This document shows, piece after piece, positions 24,563 to 33,688 of a DNA stretch of 64,000 nucleotides. The notes below the pieces were generated by a model that searched no databases, was not told where the DNA came from, and was given only the letters and a program-made list of their open reading frames with translations. Numbering within the stretch: position 1 is the first letter of the stretch; each line of letters opens with the position of its first letter. The DNA lies in assembly GCA_947632485.1 (NCBI GenBank), contig CANRPJ010000005.1, forward strand, positions 1-64,000. Reading direction: 5' to 3'. A program made the position numbers and the translations under genes. This stretch comes from an uncultured Muribaculaceae bacterium. Lineage in GTDB: Bacteria; Bacteroidota; Bacteroidia; Bacteroidales; Muribaculaceae.

Positions 24563-25276
24563 ATGAATGATTCCAGTTCTTATTTTCACCCCGACGACCG
24601 GATGCTCAAGCTTATAGCCGACAACTATCAGCTTATCCAGGTAATGACCCGCTTCGGACTGCATCTCGGATTCGGCGACAAGACCGTGAAGGAGGTATGC
24701 GCTGAGGCGGGAGTAGATTGCAATACCTTTATCACGGTAGTCAATTTCGTGATGGAGGGCGGTTCGCTTCCGGAAGGGGAGCGCGAGCTGTCGGTAGAGG
24801 CTCTGATGCAATATCTCAAGCAGAGCCACATATATTTTCTCGACTATTGCCTTCCGGCAATAAGAAGAAAACTTATCGACGGTATAGAGCTGCGTACCAC
24901 CGACATATCCTTTCTTATCCTGCGCTTCTTCGACGACTATTGCGCACAGGTGAGAACCCACATGGAGCATGAGGAGAAAACCTTGTTCGTGTATATAACC
25001 CATCTGCTCAAGGGAGAGATGCCGGAGGGATACACGGTGAGCACCTACAGCAAGCACCATGAGGAGGTGAGCTCCAGTCTCAAAGAGCTGAAAAGCCTGA
25101 TAATCCGTTATTGTCCAAGTAGCGCCGACGCTAATCTGCTGAACTCTGCCTTATACGACATTTATCGCTGCGAACAGGAGCTGGAAAGCCATTGTCTGGT
25201 GGAGGACCGTCTACTCGTGCCGGCCATTATGAAGCTGGAGAAGGAAGTGGCTTCGAAGAAAGGAGGGCGGCAATGA
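24563..25276 (+). CDS. hemerythrin-domain protein, RIC/ScdA-like
   Basis: A 237-residue protein with an N-terminal ScdA-like segment (TRFGLHLGFGDKTVKEVC, about 29-46) and a C-terminal hemerythrin-like four-helix domain. Likely di-iron ligands are H89, H133 or H136, E137, H165/H166 and E167, H210, and E214/D215. Relatives of the RIC family repair iron centres damaged by nitric oxide or oxygen. Unlike classical RIC it ends without further domains and its stop overlaps the start of a LuxR-type regulator (ATGA). The pairing suggests an oxygen- or NO-sensing module, with this protein as the sensor; that is inference. Confidence 0.82.
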   Translation: MNDSSSYFHPDDRMLKLIADNYQLIQVMTRFGLHLGFGDKTVKEVCAEAGVDCNTFITVVNFVMEGGSLPEGERELSVEALMQYLKQSHIYFLDYCLPAIRRKLIDGIELRTTDISFLILRFFDDYCAQVRTHMEHEEKTLFVYITHLLKGEMPEGYTVSTYSKHHEEVSSSLKELKSLIIRYCPSSADANLLNSALYDIYRCEQELESHCLVEDRLLVPAIMKLEKEVASKKGGRQ

Positions 25277-25875
25277 GCCATGCGGAGAAGCTGAAGATAA
25301 TTGTGGCGGAGACTGCTCCGGTTGTGGGAATCGGTCTTTCGTCCTGCCTGAGGCGGTTGCCCGGTTTCGAGATTCAGGTTACCGAGGTGCATTCCTATGG
25401 TGATCTTCTCGATGTGGTAAGGTCTTCAGATCCGGACCTTGTAGTGGCAGATCCAACTTTCGGCGGAGCCTTTCACCCCGCAAGGCTGAGGGAAGGGAGT
25501 GCTGATCCCGGTCTTAAAGTGATGGCGATAGAGATAGGGCGTCTCGGTGATGAGGCATTGTCGCTCTACGATGGTGTGCTTGCTGTGACCGATGATCTGC
25601 AGACGCTTGCCTCGAAACTCCGCAGTGTCTGCCGCGGAGGAGCGCCAGAGGCCGACGATAAGGACGCTCTGAGTCAGCGCGAGAAGGAGATAGTGACGCT
25701 GGTTGTCAGAGGAATGACCAACAAAGAGATAGCCGACAAGCTCTTTTTATCTGTTCATACCGTAAATACCCACAGACGGAATATTGCCCGAAAACTGGAG
25801 ATTCATAGTGCCACTGGTTTAACGATCTATGCTATAGTAAACCATCTGGTCGATCTCTCCGAAGTGAAGCTCTGA
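25273..25875 (+). CDS. LuxR-type transcriptional regulator paired with hemerythrin protein
   Basis: A 200-residue regulator with a degenerate receiver-like domain (DLVVADP near 58-64 could hold the phospho-acceptor Asp) and a C-terminal LuxR/GerE HTH at about 135-190 (LSQREKEIVTLVVRGMTNKE, then IADKLFLSVHTVNTHRRNI). No sensor kinase lies nearby. The start is the ATG at 25273, which overlaps the upstream stop and makes the pair translationally coupled. It probably responds to the state of the hemerythrin partner rather than to a kinase; that is inferred from context only. Confidence 0.85.
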   Translation: MSHAEKLKIIVAETAPVVGIGLSSCLRRLPGFEIQVTEVHSYGDLLDVVRSSDPDLVVADPTFGGAFHPARLREGSADPGLKVMAIEIGRLGDEALSLYDGVLAVTDDLQTLASKLRSVCRGGAPEADDKDALSQREKEIVTLVVRGMTNKEIADKLFLSVHTVNTHRRNIARKLEIHSATGLTIYAIVNHLVDLSEVKL

Positions 25876-25962
25876 CCCCTCTTGCCGGCACGCGGCAGTT
25901 AATCAGGCTTACGGGTCTGATGACTTTTTGTTTGCCTTATCCTACTTTTGCCGCTTTCAAGT

Positions 25963-25994
25963 GTTGTATCTGACGGAATTATTTGTTAACTTTG
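25963..25994 (+). promoter_or_regulatory. promoter of DUF5063 gene
   Basis: GTTG (25963-25966) and TAACTTTG (25987-25994) with a 20-bp spacer. A second -7-like box, TACTTTTG, lies at 25943-25950, so there may be two starts. Confidence 0.65.
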
Positions 25995-26007
25995 TAATGG
26001 CAGCCAG

Positions 26008-26547
26008 ATGCTGCTTCCTATGACTATGGCACTGAAGGCAACTGATAACCGGATACTGAATTTCCTTACCGCGGCGCGCGATTACTGTGCGGCGCTCGAA
26101 GGCGCGCGCGAAATGACGAAAGAGGAGTTTGTGGCAACTATGCTGATGAGTTTGCCGCGACTATATAGCGGCATTTCCGAAATTGGGGGCGATGAACTGC
26201 CTTTTGAGGTTGGCGAGGAGTACTATGCCAGCTATGTAGATGAGGATTTCTACAATAATGTGCGACTGAGGGCGGAGACACTGCTCGGTGAAGATGATAT
26301 GTACCTGGAGACATTTGAAGAGGATATGAAATATAGCGACACCCCGATAGCAGCCAGTATTTCAGAAGGTCTCGCCGATATTTTCCAGGACCTCTACAAT
26401 TTCACCCAGCGGGTGGCCGATTCCGATGGCGAGGCTCTCGATGGAGCTATGCGGGAGTGTAAGGAGAATTTTGAGGCTTACTGGGGGCAGACGCTCTGCA
26501 ATACGCTTCGCGCGCTCCATAATGTGAGGTATTCACATAAAGATTGA
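26008..26547 (+). CDS. DUF5063 family protein
   Basis: A protein of up to 179 residues, acidic and probably all-helical, matching DUF5063 as it occurs in Bacteroidales (LTAARDYCAALE near the N-terminus, then GEEYYASYVDEDFY). No signal peptide, membrane segment or catalytic motif is visible, and no function is known. The start is uncertain: ATGs at 26008, 26020 and 26026 are all in frame, and 26026 (MALKATDNRI) looks most like relatives. A strong promoter sits just upstream, and the M18 aminopeptidase gene follows after 24 bp, so they may share a transcript. Confidence 0.78.
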   Translation: MLLPMTMALKATDNRILNFLTAARDYCAALEGAREMTKEEFVATMLMSLPRLYSGISEIGGDELPFEVGEEYYASYVDEDFYNNVRLRAETLLGEDDMYLETFEEDMKYSDTPIAASISEGLADIFQDLYNFTQRVADSDGEALDGAMRECKENFEAYWGQTLCNTLRALHNVRYSHKD

Positions 26548-26571
26548 TAAACCGACTAACTGACCTATACC

Positions 26572-27861
26572 ATGATACAGAGACTTATGACCCTTCTCGA
26601 CGGTGCGACCTGCAATTTTATGGCCGTCGACCTGATGAAAAATAAACTCCGCGAAGCCGGATTTGAAGAGCTTCGCGCTGAAGACGCCTGGAGCCTGAAC
26701 CCCGGCGGCAAATACTATGTGCTGAAAAACGGAAGTGCCGTGTTTGCTTTCGTAGTCGGTACCGGAAAGCCTGCTGAAGCCGGTTTCCGCATTATATCGT
26801 CGCATTCCGACAGCCCCTGCTTCAAAATCAAACCGAATGCGGAGATCAGGGGCGACGGCGGAGTCGTGAAGCTCAATGTAGAGAAATATGGAGGAGGAAT
26901 CCTCTATACATGGTTCGATCGCCCGCTCTCGATATCAGGAAGAGTGATGCTGCGAGGTAAAGATGCCTTGCATCCGGAGACCAGGCTGGTTGATCTCGGG
27001 CGTCCAGTGGCTACGATTCCGCATCTGGCTATCCATTTCAACAGGGCTGTAAACGAAGGCAATCCGCTTTCCGTGCAGAAAGATATGCTTCCGGTAGTGG
27101 GTATATATGACGATGCCCGCTGGGAAGAGGCCAAGGCCCGCGGCGGTGTGGTGAAATGTCTTGTGGCTGAGGCTCTCGATATCGCTCCTGAAGAGATTCT
27201 GCAATATGAGCTCTGCCTCTATCCGGCTGAAAAGGCCCGGCTTATAGGTGCGGGAGGGGAGCTGCTGCAGAGCGGTCGCCTTGATGACCTTGAGATGGCT
27301 TTCGCCTCGCTTGAGGCTATGATAGCGGCCTGCGAAGCTCCTGCCGAGGCTACGCGGGTGATGGCCGTATTCGATAATGAGGAGACTGGCTCCGGCACAA
27401 AGCAAGGGGCGCATTCCCCCGTGCTCCGCTCAATTTTCGAGCGGATTTGCGGCAGCAGCGAAGATTTTTACCGTGCTGTAGCCCGAAGCTTCATGGTAAG
27501 CGCCGACAATGCCCACGCATGGCACCCCAATTATAATGAGAAATACGACCCGACGAACCACCCGGTAGTAGGCGGAGGTCCGGCAATCAAGATAAATGCC
27601 AACTGCAAATATATGACCGATGCCGATGGTGCGGCTGTGTTCAGTGAGCTGTGTCGTGAGGCCGGCGTGCCGTTCCAGTATTTCGTGAATCATAGTGATG
27701 TGGCCGGCGGATCGACTCTGGGTAATATCCTTACCGGTCAGCTCGATCTGCGGGGAGTAGACATGGGCGCGGCAATATGGGCTATGCATTCGGCCGCAGA
27801 AACCGGTTCTGCCGCCGACTATGAGAGCACGGTGAAAGTATTCACCCGGTTCTGGTCGTGA
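26572..27861 (+). CDS. apeB: M18 family aminopeptidase
   Basis: A 429-residue cytosolic di-zinc aminopeptidase of the M18 family, which clips N-terminal acidic or other residues from peptides. Metal-binding and catalytic motifs are in place: SSHSDSPCFK near 80, DNEETGSGTKQGAHS near 265, SADNAHAWHPNY near 306, and NHSDVAGGSTLG near the end. The length matches the family. It lies 24 bp behind the DUF5063 gene. Confidence 0.93.
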   Translation: MIQRLMTLLDGATCNFMAVDLMKNKLREAGFEELRAEDAWSLNPGGKYYVLKNGSAVFAFVVGTGKPAEAGFRIISSHSDSPCFKIKPNAEIRGDGGVVKLNVEKYGGGILYTWFDRPLSISGRVMLRGKDALHPETRLVDLGRPVATIPHLAIHFNRAVNEGNPLSVQKDMLPVVGIYDDARWEEAKARGGVVKCLVAEALDIAPEEILQYELCLYPAEKARLIGAGGELLQSGRLDDLEMAFASLEAMIAACEAPAEATRVMAVFDNEETGSGTKQGAHSPVLRSIFERICGSSEDFYRAVARSFMVSADNAHAWHPNYNEKYDPTNHPVVGGGPAIKINANCKYMTDADGAAVFSELCREAGVPFQYFVNHSDVAGGSTLGNILTGQLDLRGVDMGAAIWAMHSAAETGSAADYESTVKVFTRFWS

Positions 27862-27868
27862 CCTATAT

Positions 27869-27900
27869 TTTGGGTCTTAGCGAATTAATTATTACCTTTG
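27869..27900 (+). promoter_or_regulatory. tig promoter
   Basis: TTTG (27869-27872) and TACCTTTG (27893-27900) with a 20-bp spacer, 36 bp before the trigger factor start. One of the clearest promoters in the window. Confidence 0.75.
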
Positions 27901-27936
27901 CACAATAATCATACAGATTGATATACCCCGAAGACG

Positions 27937-29295
27937 ATGAACGTAAAATTTGACCGTCTGAGCGACGTCACCGCTGAAGTGACCGTTACGCTCACCGAAG
28001 AGGACTACAAAGAGAAAGTGAAGAAGCAGCTCCGCGAGATCGGAGCGAAGCGTCCGGAGCCGGGATTCCGCGCAGGACATGTGCCCGCAAGCCTTCTTCA
28101 GAAGAAATATGGCACCGCAGTGAAGTATGACGTAGTCAACCAGGAGGTGTCAGAGGCTCTCTACAATTATATCCAGGAGAACAAGCTCCGCGTGCTTGGC
28201 CAGCCGGTGCCGGTGCGCAATGAGCAGTTTGATATCAACTCCGCTGATTTCGAATTCAAGTTCGAGGTTGGCCTCGCTCCTGAAATCAAGCTTGAGATCA
28301 ATAAGGATATCCAGGTGCCTTATTATAACATCGAGGTTTCAGATGAGATGATCAACCAGCGCGACGAAGCTCTGCGCCGCCGTTATGGCAAGCAGATTCC
28401 TGGCGAAGAGATGGAGCCGGATGCAGTAGTTAAGGGCGTGATCACCGAGCTTGATGCCGACGGCAAGCCGCTCGAAGGTGGCATAGTAGTGGAAAACGGT
28501 GTGATTTCGCCGAAGTATTTCACTTCTGAGGATCAGCGCAAGCTGTTTGAAGGCAAGAAGCCGGGTGATACGGTCGTGTTCAATCCTGCCGAGACCTGCA
28601 ACTCCAATCCCGCCGAGATGTCGTCGATGCTGAATATCGACAAGAATCAGATCGATGAGCACAAGGGCGATTTCAGCTTCGAAATCAAAGAGATCATCGT
28701 GCTGCGTCCCGCAGAGCTCGGTGAGGAATTTTATGAAGCTGCTTTCGGTAAGGATAAGGTGCACGATGAGAAGGAATACCGCGAGGCTATTAAAGAGAGC
28801 ATCGCCGCCAGCCTTAAGGCCGACAGCAACTACCGCTTCTCAATCGATGCCAAAGATGCCCTTATGGCTCAGGCCGGCGATATCGACCTGCCCGACCAGA
28901 TTCTGAAAGATTTCCTCAAGATGCAGAATGAGGGCATGAGCGATGAGCAGGCTGACGCAGAATATGAGAAAGCCGTGCCTTCGCTGAAATGGGATCTCGT
29001 GCGCGATGCAGCTGCGGAGAAGCTGGAGATCAAGCTTGACGAAAGTGATCTTCGCGACATGGCCCGTATGCTGGCAGCTCAGCAGTTTGCCCAGTATGGA
29101 ATGGCCAATGTGCCCGACGATGTGATCAACCGCTATGCCGATAATATTCTTGCCGACAAGAAATATCGCGAGCAGCTCGCAAATCAGGCACTTGACACGA
29201 AGCTCTTCAATGCAATCCGCGCTTCAGTGACCGTCGACGAAAAGACGGTAAGCGTAGAAGAGTTCAACAAGCTTTTCGCTCCGGCACAGGCCTGA
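27937..29295 (+). CDS. tig: trigger factor
   Basis: A 452-residue ribosome-associated chaperone. The N-terminal ribosome-binding domain carries the loop GAKRPEPGFRAGHVP (about 33-47), which fits the GFRxGxxP signature. A PPIase-like domain is in the middle and the long helical C-terminal arm follows. Bacteroidota trigger factors have a diverged FKBP domain, as here. It heads the tig-clpP-clpX cluster, a common quality-control arrangement, but a strong hairpin separates it from clpP. Confidence 0.95.
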   Translation: MNVKFDRLSDVTAEVTVTLTEEDYKEKVKKQLREIGAKRPEPGFRAGHVPASLLQKKYGTAVKYDVVNQEVSEALYNYIQENKLRVLGQPVPVRNEQFDINSADFEFKFEVGLAPEIKLEINKDIQVPYYNIEVSDEMINQRDEALRRRYGKQIPGEEMEPDAVVKGVITELDADGKPLEGGIVVENGVISPKYFTSEDQRKLFEGKKPGDTVVFNPAETCNSNPAEMSSMLNIDKNQIDEHKGDFSFEIKEIIVLRPAELGEEFYEAAFGKDKVHDEKEYREAIKESIAASLKADSNYRFSIDAKDALMAQAGDIDLPDQILKDFLKMQNEGMSDEQADAEYEKAVPSLKWDLVRDAAAEKLEIKLDESDLRDMARMLAAQQFAQYGMANVPDDVINRYADNILADKKYREQLANQALDTKLFNAIRASVTVDEKTVSVEEFNKLFAPAQA

Positions 29296-29316
29296 GTTCC
29301 GGCCGATAAATGAAAT

Positions 29317-29351
29317 AATTCCGGTCCGGAGAGCCCTCCGGGCCGGAATTT
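29317..29351 (+). terminator. hairpin terminator after tig
   Basis: A 15-bp stem (AATTCCGGTCCGGAG with its complement, one G-U) and a 4-nt loop, directly after tig. The following T-run is short, so it may terminate only partly or protect the 3' end. Confidence 0.65.
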
Positions 29352-29410
29352 GCAATTTCTGGCACGTAATTTGCTCTTTATAGAGCAGAGAGAAGAAAAA
29401 ACAGATTACT

Positions 29411-30127
29411 ATGAATAGAGATTTTGAGAAATTTGCCGTAGGTCATCTTGGCCTTAACTCCAATACGCTTCATTCCTATGCGGCGGCTGTGAATCGGGCC
29501 GGCGGTCTTGTTTCCGCTGCTCCGACTGCTGACTATATCAATCCTTATATTCTGGAGGAGCGTCAGCTCAATGTAGCTCAGATGGACGTGTTTTCCCGTC
29601 TGATGATGGATCGTATCATTTTCCTCGGCACGCAGGTCACTGACCAGAGCGCCAACATAATCCAGGCCCAGCTGCTCTATCTGGATTCTGTAGATCCTGA
29701 GAAAGATATCTCCATCTATGTGAACTCTCCGGGCGGATCCGTTTATGCCGGTCTTGGTATCTATGATACTATGCAGTATATCCATAGCGACGTCTCCACC
29801 ATCTGTACCGGTATGGCAGCCTCGATGGCGGCAGTGCTGCTTGTGGCAGGTGAGAAAGGCAAGCGTTTCGCCCTGCCTCATTCCAGAGTGATGATTCATC
29901 AGCCGATGGGCGGAATCCAGGGTCAGGCCTCCGATATTGAGATCACTGCGCGCGAGATTCTCAAGCTCAAAGATGAGCTCTACCGCATCATAGCCGACCA
30001 TAGCGGACAGCCCTTTGATAAGGTGGAGAAGGATTCGGACCGCGACTACTGGATGACGGCAGCCGAAGCGCGCGACTACGGAATGATCGACAAGGTGCTC
30101 GAAAATCCGAAGAAAGAGAATAAGTAA
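29411..30127 (+). CDS. clpP: ATP-dependent Clp protease proteolytic subunit
   Basis: A 238-residue serine peptidase that forms the two-ring chamber fed by ClpX. The nucleophile is Ser138 in GMAASMAA, the histidine is H163 in [10 protein letters not shown], and the aspartate is in the DRD at 210-212. An N-terminal extension of about 40 residues precedes the usual ClpP start, a processed or variable region in several Bacteroidota ClpPs. clpX follows 3 bp downstream, so the two are co-translated from one operon. Confidence 0.96.
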   Translation: MNRDFEKFAVGHLGLNSNTLHSYAAAVNRAGGLVSAAPTADYINPYILEERQLNVAQMDVFSRLMMDRIIFLGTQVTDQSANIIQAQLLYLDSVDPEKDISIYVNSPGGSVYAGLGIYDTMQYIHSDVSTICTGMAASMAAVLLVAGEKGKRFALPHSRVMIHQPMGGIQGQASDIEITAREILKLKDELYRIIADHSGQPFDKVEKDSDRDYWMTAAEARDYGMIDKVLENPKKENK

Positions 30128-30130
30128 GCG

Positions 30131-31381
30131 ATGGCTACGAAACGCAAAGAGACGCTCAGATGCATGATGTGCGGGGCTATCGACAGTCCATCTAACCCTG
30201 TTGTAAAGGTGGTAGACGGACTTACTCTCTGCACCGAATGCATTACCTTTATCGATAATGCCCGCGATGCGCAGCTGGCGGAGGCCTCCCGTGACAAGAA
30301 TGGTGAGAAGCCCCAGAAGGAGATACCAACTCCGAAGGAGATATCCGCTTTTCTTGACCAGTACGTGATCGGGCAGGAAGACGCAAAACGCTATCTGAGC
30401 GTAGCGGTATATAATCATTACAAGCGAATCCGCCAGGATAAGACCGATGATGATGTGGATATCGAGAAATCCAATATTATCATGGTTGGTCCTACGGGAA
30501 CCGGAAAGACGCTGCTTGCCAAGACTATAGCGAAGCTCCTCGATGTGCCTTTCACTATAGTCGACGCTACAGTGCTTACCGAGGCGGGCTATGTGGGTGA
30601 AGACATCGAGTCGCTGCTCACGCGGCTTCTGCAGGCGTGTGACTATGATGTGGAGCGCGCTCAACGCGGCATAGTGTTCATCGACGAAATCGATAAGATA
30701 GCACGAAAAAGTGACACTCCTACGATTACCCGCGATGTGAGCGGTGAAGGAGTGCAGCAAGGCTTGTTGAAGCTCCTCGAAGGCTCGGTAGTGCTTGTGC
30801 CGCCCAACGGAGGACGTAAACACCCTGAGCAGAAACTGATTCCCGTAGATACGAAGAATATCCTCTTCATCTGCGGAGGTGCTTTCGATGGAATCGAGCG
30901 TAAGATTGCATCAAGGCTTAACACCCATGTGGTGGGCTACGGTCATGATGAGGCACAGAAGAAGCGCCAGCGCGAGAATCTGATGCGCTATGTGATGCCT
31001 CAGGATTTGAAATCTTACGGTCTGATACCGGAGATTATCGGGCGTCTGCCGATTCTTACCAGTCTTGAGCCTCTTGACCGAGCGGCGCTCCGCAGGATCC
31101 TTACGGAGCCAAAGAATGCGATCATCAGGCAGTATAAGAAGCTTTTTGCAATTGATGGCGTAGAGCTTGAGGTGACTGAAGATGCCCTCGACCTTATAGT
31201 AGATAAGGCTATAGAGTATAAATTAGGTGCCCGCGGCCTGCGTTCGATAGTGGAAACAGTGATGATCGATGCCATGTATGAAGTGCCCGGTACAGGCGTG
31301 AAGAATTTCCGCATGGACGGTGACTATGTGCGTGAGAAACTGGCAAAAGCACATTTCGAACGCACCAAACTGGCAGATTGA
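30131..31381 (+). CDS. clpX: ATP-dependent Clp protease ATP-binding subunit ClpX
   Basis: A 416-residue AAA+ unfoldase. The N-terminal zinc-binding domain has four cysteines (C11, C14, C34, C37) that recognise adaptors and substrates. The AAA+ core has Walker [11 protein letters not shown], Walker [10 protein letters not shown] and a C-terminal sensor region. It delivers tagged or misfolded proteins to ClpP, its upstream neighbour 3 bp away. The length and all motifs are canonical. Confidence 0.97.
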   Translation: MATKRKETLRCMMCGAIDSPSNPVVKVVDGLTLCTECITFIDNARDAQLAEASRDKNGEKPQKEIPTPKEISAFLDQYVIGQEDAKRYLSVAVYNHYKRIRQDKTDDDVDIEKSNIIMVGPTGTGKTLLAKTIAKLLDVPFTIVDATVLTEAGYVGEDIESLLTRLLQACDYDVERAQRGIVFIDEIDKIARKSDTPTITRDVSGEGVQQGLLKLLEGSVVLVPPNGGRKHPEQKLIPVDTKNILFICGGAFDGIERKIASRLNTHVVGYGHDEAQKKRQRENLMRYVMPQDLKSYGLIPEIIGRLPILTSLEPLDRAALRRILTEPKNAIIRQYKKLFAIDGVELEVTEDALDLIVDKAIEYKLGARGLRSIVETVMIDAMYEVPGTGVKNFRMDGDYVREKLAKAHFERTKLAD

Positions 31382-31423
31382 GTGAAAAATCGGGGCAGGA
31401 ACGAATAAAATTTCTGCCAATAT

Positions 31424-31455
31424 ATTGCAACAGTCGTGAAAATTTCCTAACTTTG
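31424..31455 (+). promoter_or_regulatory. recQ promoter
   Basis: ATTG (31424-31427) and TAACTTTG (31448-31455) with a 20-bp spacer, 31 bp before the recQ start. Confidence 0.65.
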
Positions 31456-31486
31456 TAGGAGAGGTTTTTACGACTGTTGTATTTTT

Positions 31487-33661
31487 ATGGCCGACAAAGC
31501 TACAATCCAGGAAGCTCTTAAGAAATATTTTGGCTTTGATTCCTTCAAAGGAAGCCAGGCAGAAATCATCGAGGCGTTGATGCATGGCCGCGATGTTTTC
31601 GTGCTGATGCCTACCGGTGGAGGCAAATCGCTTTGCTACCAGCTCCCCGCAGTGCTTTCAGAAGGCACAGCCGTAGTGATCTCGCCGCTGATTGCCCTGA
31701 TGAAAAATCAAGTCGATGCGATGCGCAACTACAGCACTGACGACGGAGTGGCGCATTTCCTTAATTCGTCGCTTAACAAAAGCGCGATCGATAAGGTGAA
31801 GACCGATGTGCTTTCAGGGCGTACGAAATTGCTCTATGTGGCTCCTGAATCGCTTGCCAAGGAAGATAATATAGCCTTCCTTAGATCGGTGAAGGTGTCT
31901 TTTTATGCTGTTGATGAAGCACATTGCATCTCAGAGTGGGGACATGATTTCAGACCGGAATACCGCCGGATTCGCCCGATAATTAATGAGATAGGGTCGC
32001 GCCCGGTGATAGCCCTTACGGCTACCGCCACACCAAAGGTGCAGCACGATATTCAGAAGAATCTGGGCATGATTGATGCCTGTGTGTTCAAATCAAGCTT
32101 CAATCGACATAATCTTTTCTATGAGGTAAGACCTAAAGGAAAAGATGTAGATCGCGATATAATCCGCTTCGTGAAAAGCAACGCGGGCAAATCGGGCATA
32201 ATCTATTGCCTTTCGCGCAAAAAGGTTGAAGAGCTGGCCGAGACTCTCCGTGTAAACAATATCAAGGCTCTTGCCTATCATGCCGGAATGGACGCCGCCA
32301 CGCGTTCTGCCAATCAGGACGCTTTCCTGCTGGAGCAGGTAGATGTGATAGTGGCGACCATAGCATTCGGCATGGGTATCGACAAGCCCGACGTGCGCTA
32401 TGTGATTCATTATGACATTCCCAAGAGCCTCGAGGGATATTATCAGGAAACGGGTCGAGCCGGTCGCGATGGCGGAGAAGGATATTGCATCACGTTCTAT
32501 AGCGCAAAAGATGTGCAGAAGCTTGAGAAGCTGATGCAGACCAAGCCTATGGCCGAGCAGGAGATAGGCCGGCAGCTGTTGCTTGAAACGGCCGGATACG
32601 CCGAATCTGCCGTGTGCCGGCGTAAGATTCTGCTGCATTATTTCGGCGAGACTTATGAAGCCGATAACTGCGGTAACTGCGACAACTGCCGTAATCCCAA
32701 GGTGAAGCGAGAGGCAGGCGAGGAGCTCGCAGCCGTGCTCGAGGCAGTGCTGGCGGTAGGGGAGCGCTATCGTCCGGAGTATCTGGTAAATGTACTTATC
32801 GGACGGCGTACAGATGAGGTTCGCTCGCATCATCATGATGAGCTTGAGGTGTTTGGTATGCTTGCAGATACTGATGAGAAATTCCTCTCGACTATTATTC
32901 GTCAGGGAGTAGTGGGCGGTTATCTGCGGAAAGACGTGGAAAACTATGGCACGATGAAGCTTACCGATGCGGGTCGTGAGTTTATGAAGAATCCGAAATC
33001 TTTTAAAGTAGTGGAAGATACCGAATATGCAGAACCTGAAGCGGAACCCCGCGAAGGCGCATCGGGCGCCGGGGATCCGCAACTTTTCTCTATTTTGAAG
33101 ACATTGCGTAAGGACGTGGCTCAGGCGGCAGGCTTGCCCCCTTACGTGATATTCCAGGATCCATCGCTTGAGGCTATGACTACGATGTATCCCATTACGG
33201 TTGAGGAGCTTTCCAATCTGCCGGGTGTAGGAGTCGGAAAGGCTCGCCGTTACGGACAGAAATTCGTAGATGTGATCAAGCGCTATGTGGATGAGAACGA
33301 AGTTGAGCGACCCGATGATATCAGGGTGCGTAGGGTTCCTAACCGCAGCAATGTGAAAATATATCTGATTCAGGGTATTGACCGGAAAATAGCGCTCGAT
33401 GAGCTTGCCGAGGGCAAAGGGCTCGAGTTTTCTGAGCTTCTCGATGAGCTTGAAAGCATTGTAGAAGCAGGCACCCGAATCAATATAGATTACTTCCTCA
33501 ACGATGTGCTTGATGATGACAAGCAGGCTGAGGCGCTCGATTATTTCATGGAGAGCGAGGAAGACGACATTGAGGAGGCTATTCAGGAGCTTGGCGATGA
33601 GCTTACGGAAGAGGAGATCCGGCTGATGCGGATCAAGTTCCTTTCCGAGCATGGTAACTAA
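31487..33661 (+). CDS. recQ: ATP-dependent DNA helicase RecQ
   Basis: A 724-residue 3'-5' DNA helicase used in recombination and fork repair. Walker A is PTGGGKS ending near 48, motif II is DEAH near 144 followed by the aromatic-rich SEWGHDFRP, and motif VI is QETGRAGRDG. The RQC zinc region has CRRKILLHYFGE and CGNCDNC, an HRDC domain lies around 520-600 (SNLPGVGVGKARRYG), and an acidic C-terminal tail follows. It is slightly longer than E. coli RecQ because of that tail, as is usual in Bacteroidota. Confidence 0.95.
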   Translation: MADKATIQEALKKYFGFDSFKGSQAEIIEALMHGRDVFVLMPTGGGKSLCYQLPAVLSEGTAVVISPLIALMKNQVDAMRNYSTDDGVAHFLNSSLNKSAIDKVKTDVLSGRTKLLYVAPESLAKEDNIAFLRSVKVSFYAVDEAHCISEWGHDFRPEYRRIRPIINEIGSRPVIALTATATPKVQHDIQKNLGMIDACVFKSSFNRHNLFYEVRPKGKDVDRDIIRFVKSNAGKSGIIYCLSRKKVEELAETLRVNNIKALAYHAGMDAATRSANQDAFLLEQVDVIVATIAFGMGIDKPDVRYVIHYDIPKSLEGYYQETGRAGRDGGEGYCITFYSAKDVQKLEKLMQTKPMAEQEIGRQLLLETAGYAESAVCRRKILLHYFGETYEADNCGNCDNCRNPKVKREAGEELAAVLEAVLAVGERYRPEYLVNVLIGRRTDEVRSHHHDELEVFGMLADTDEKFLSTIIRQGVVGGYLRKDVENYGTMKLTDAGREFMKNPKSFKVVEDTEYAEPEAEPREGASGAGDPQLFSILKTLRKDVAQAAGLPPYVIFQDPSLEAMTTMYPITVEELSNLPGVGVGKARRYGQKFVDVIKRYVDENEVERPDDIRVRRVPNRSNVKIYLIQGIDRKIALDELAEGKGLEFSELLDELESIVEAGTRINIDYFLNDVLDDDKQAEALDYFMESEEDDIEEAIQELGDELTEEEIRLMRIKFLSEHGN

Positions 33662-33688
33662 TTTTCTAAACCCTTAAATATTATTGAC

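Noticed and set aside
32093-33652. Long open frame on the minus strand opposite recQ
   Set aside because: It has no family motifs, its amino-acid make-up is skewed (rich in His, Leu, Ile), and it is the shadow of a strongly supported recQ. Similar antisense frames opposite surA, clpP and the C1 peptidase were dropped for the same reason.
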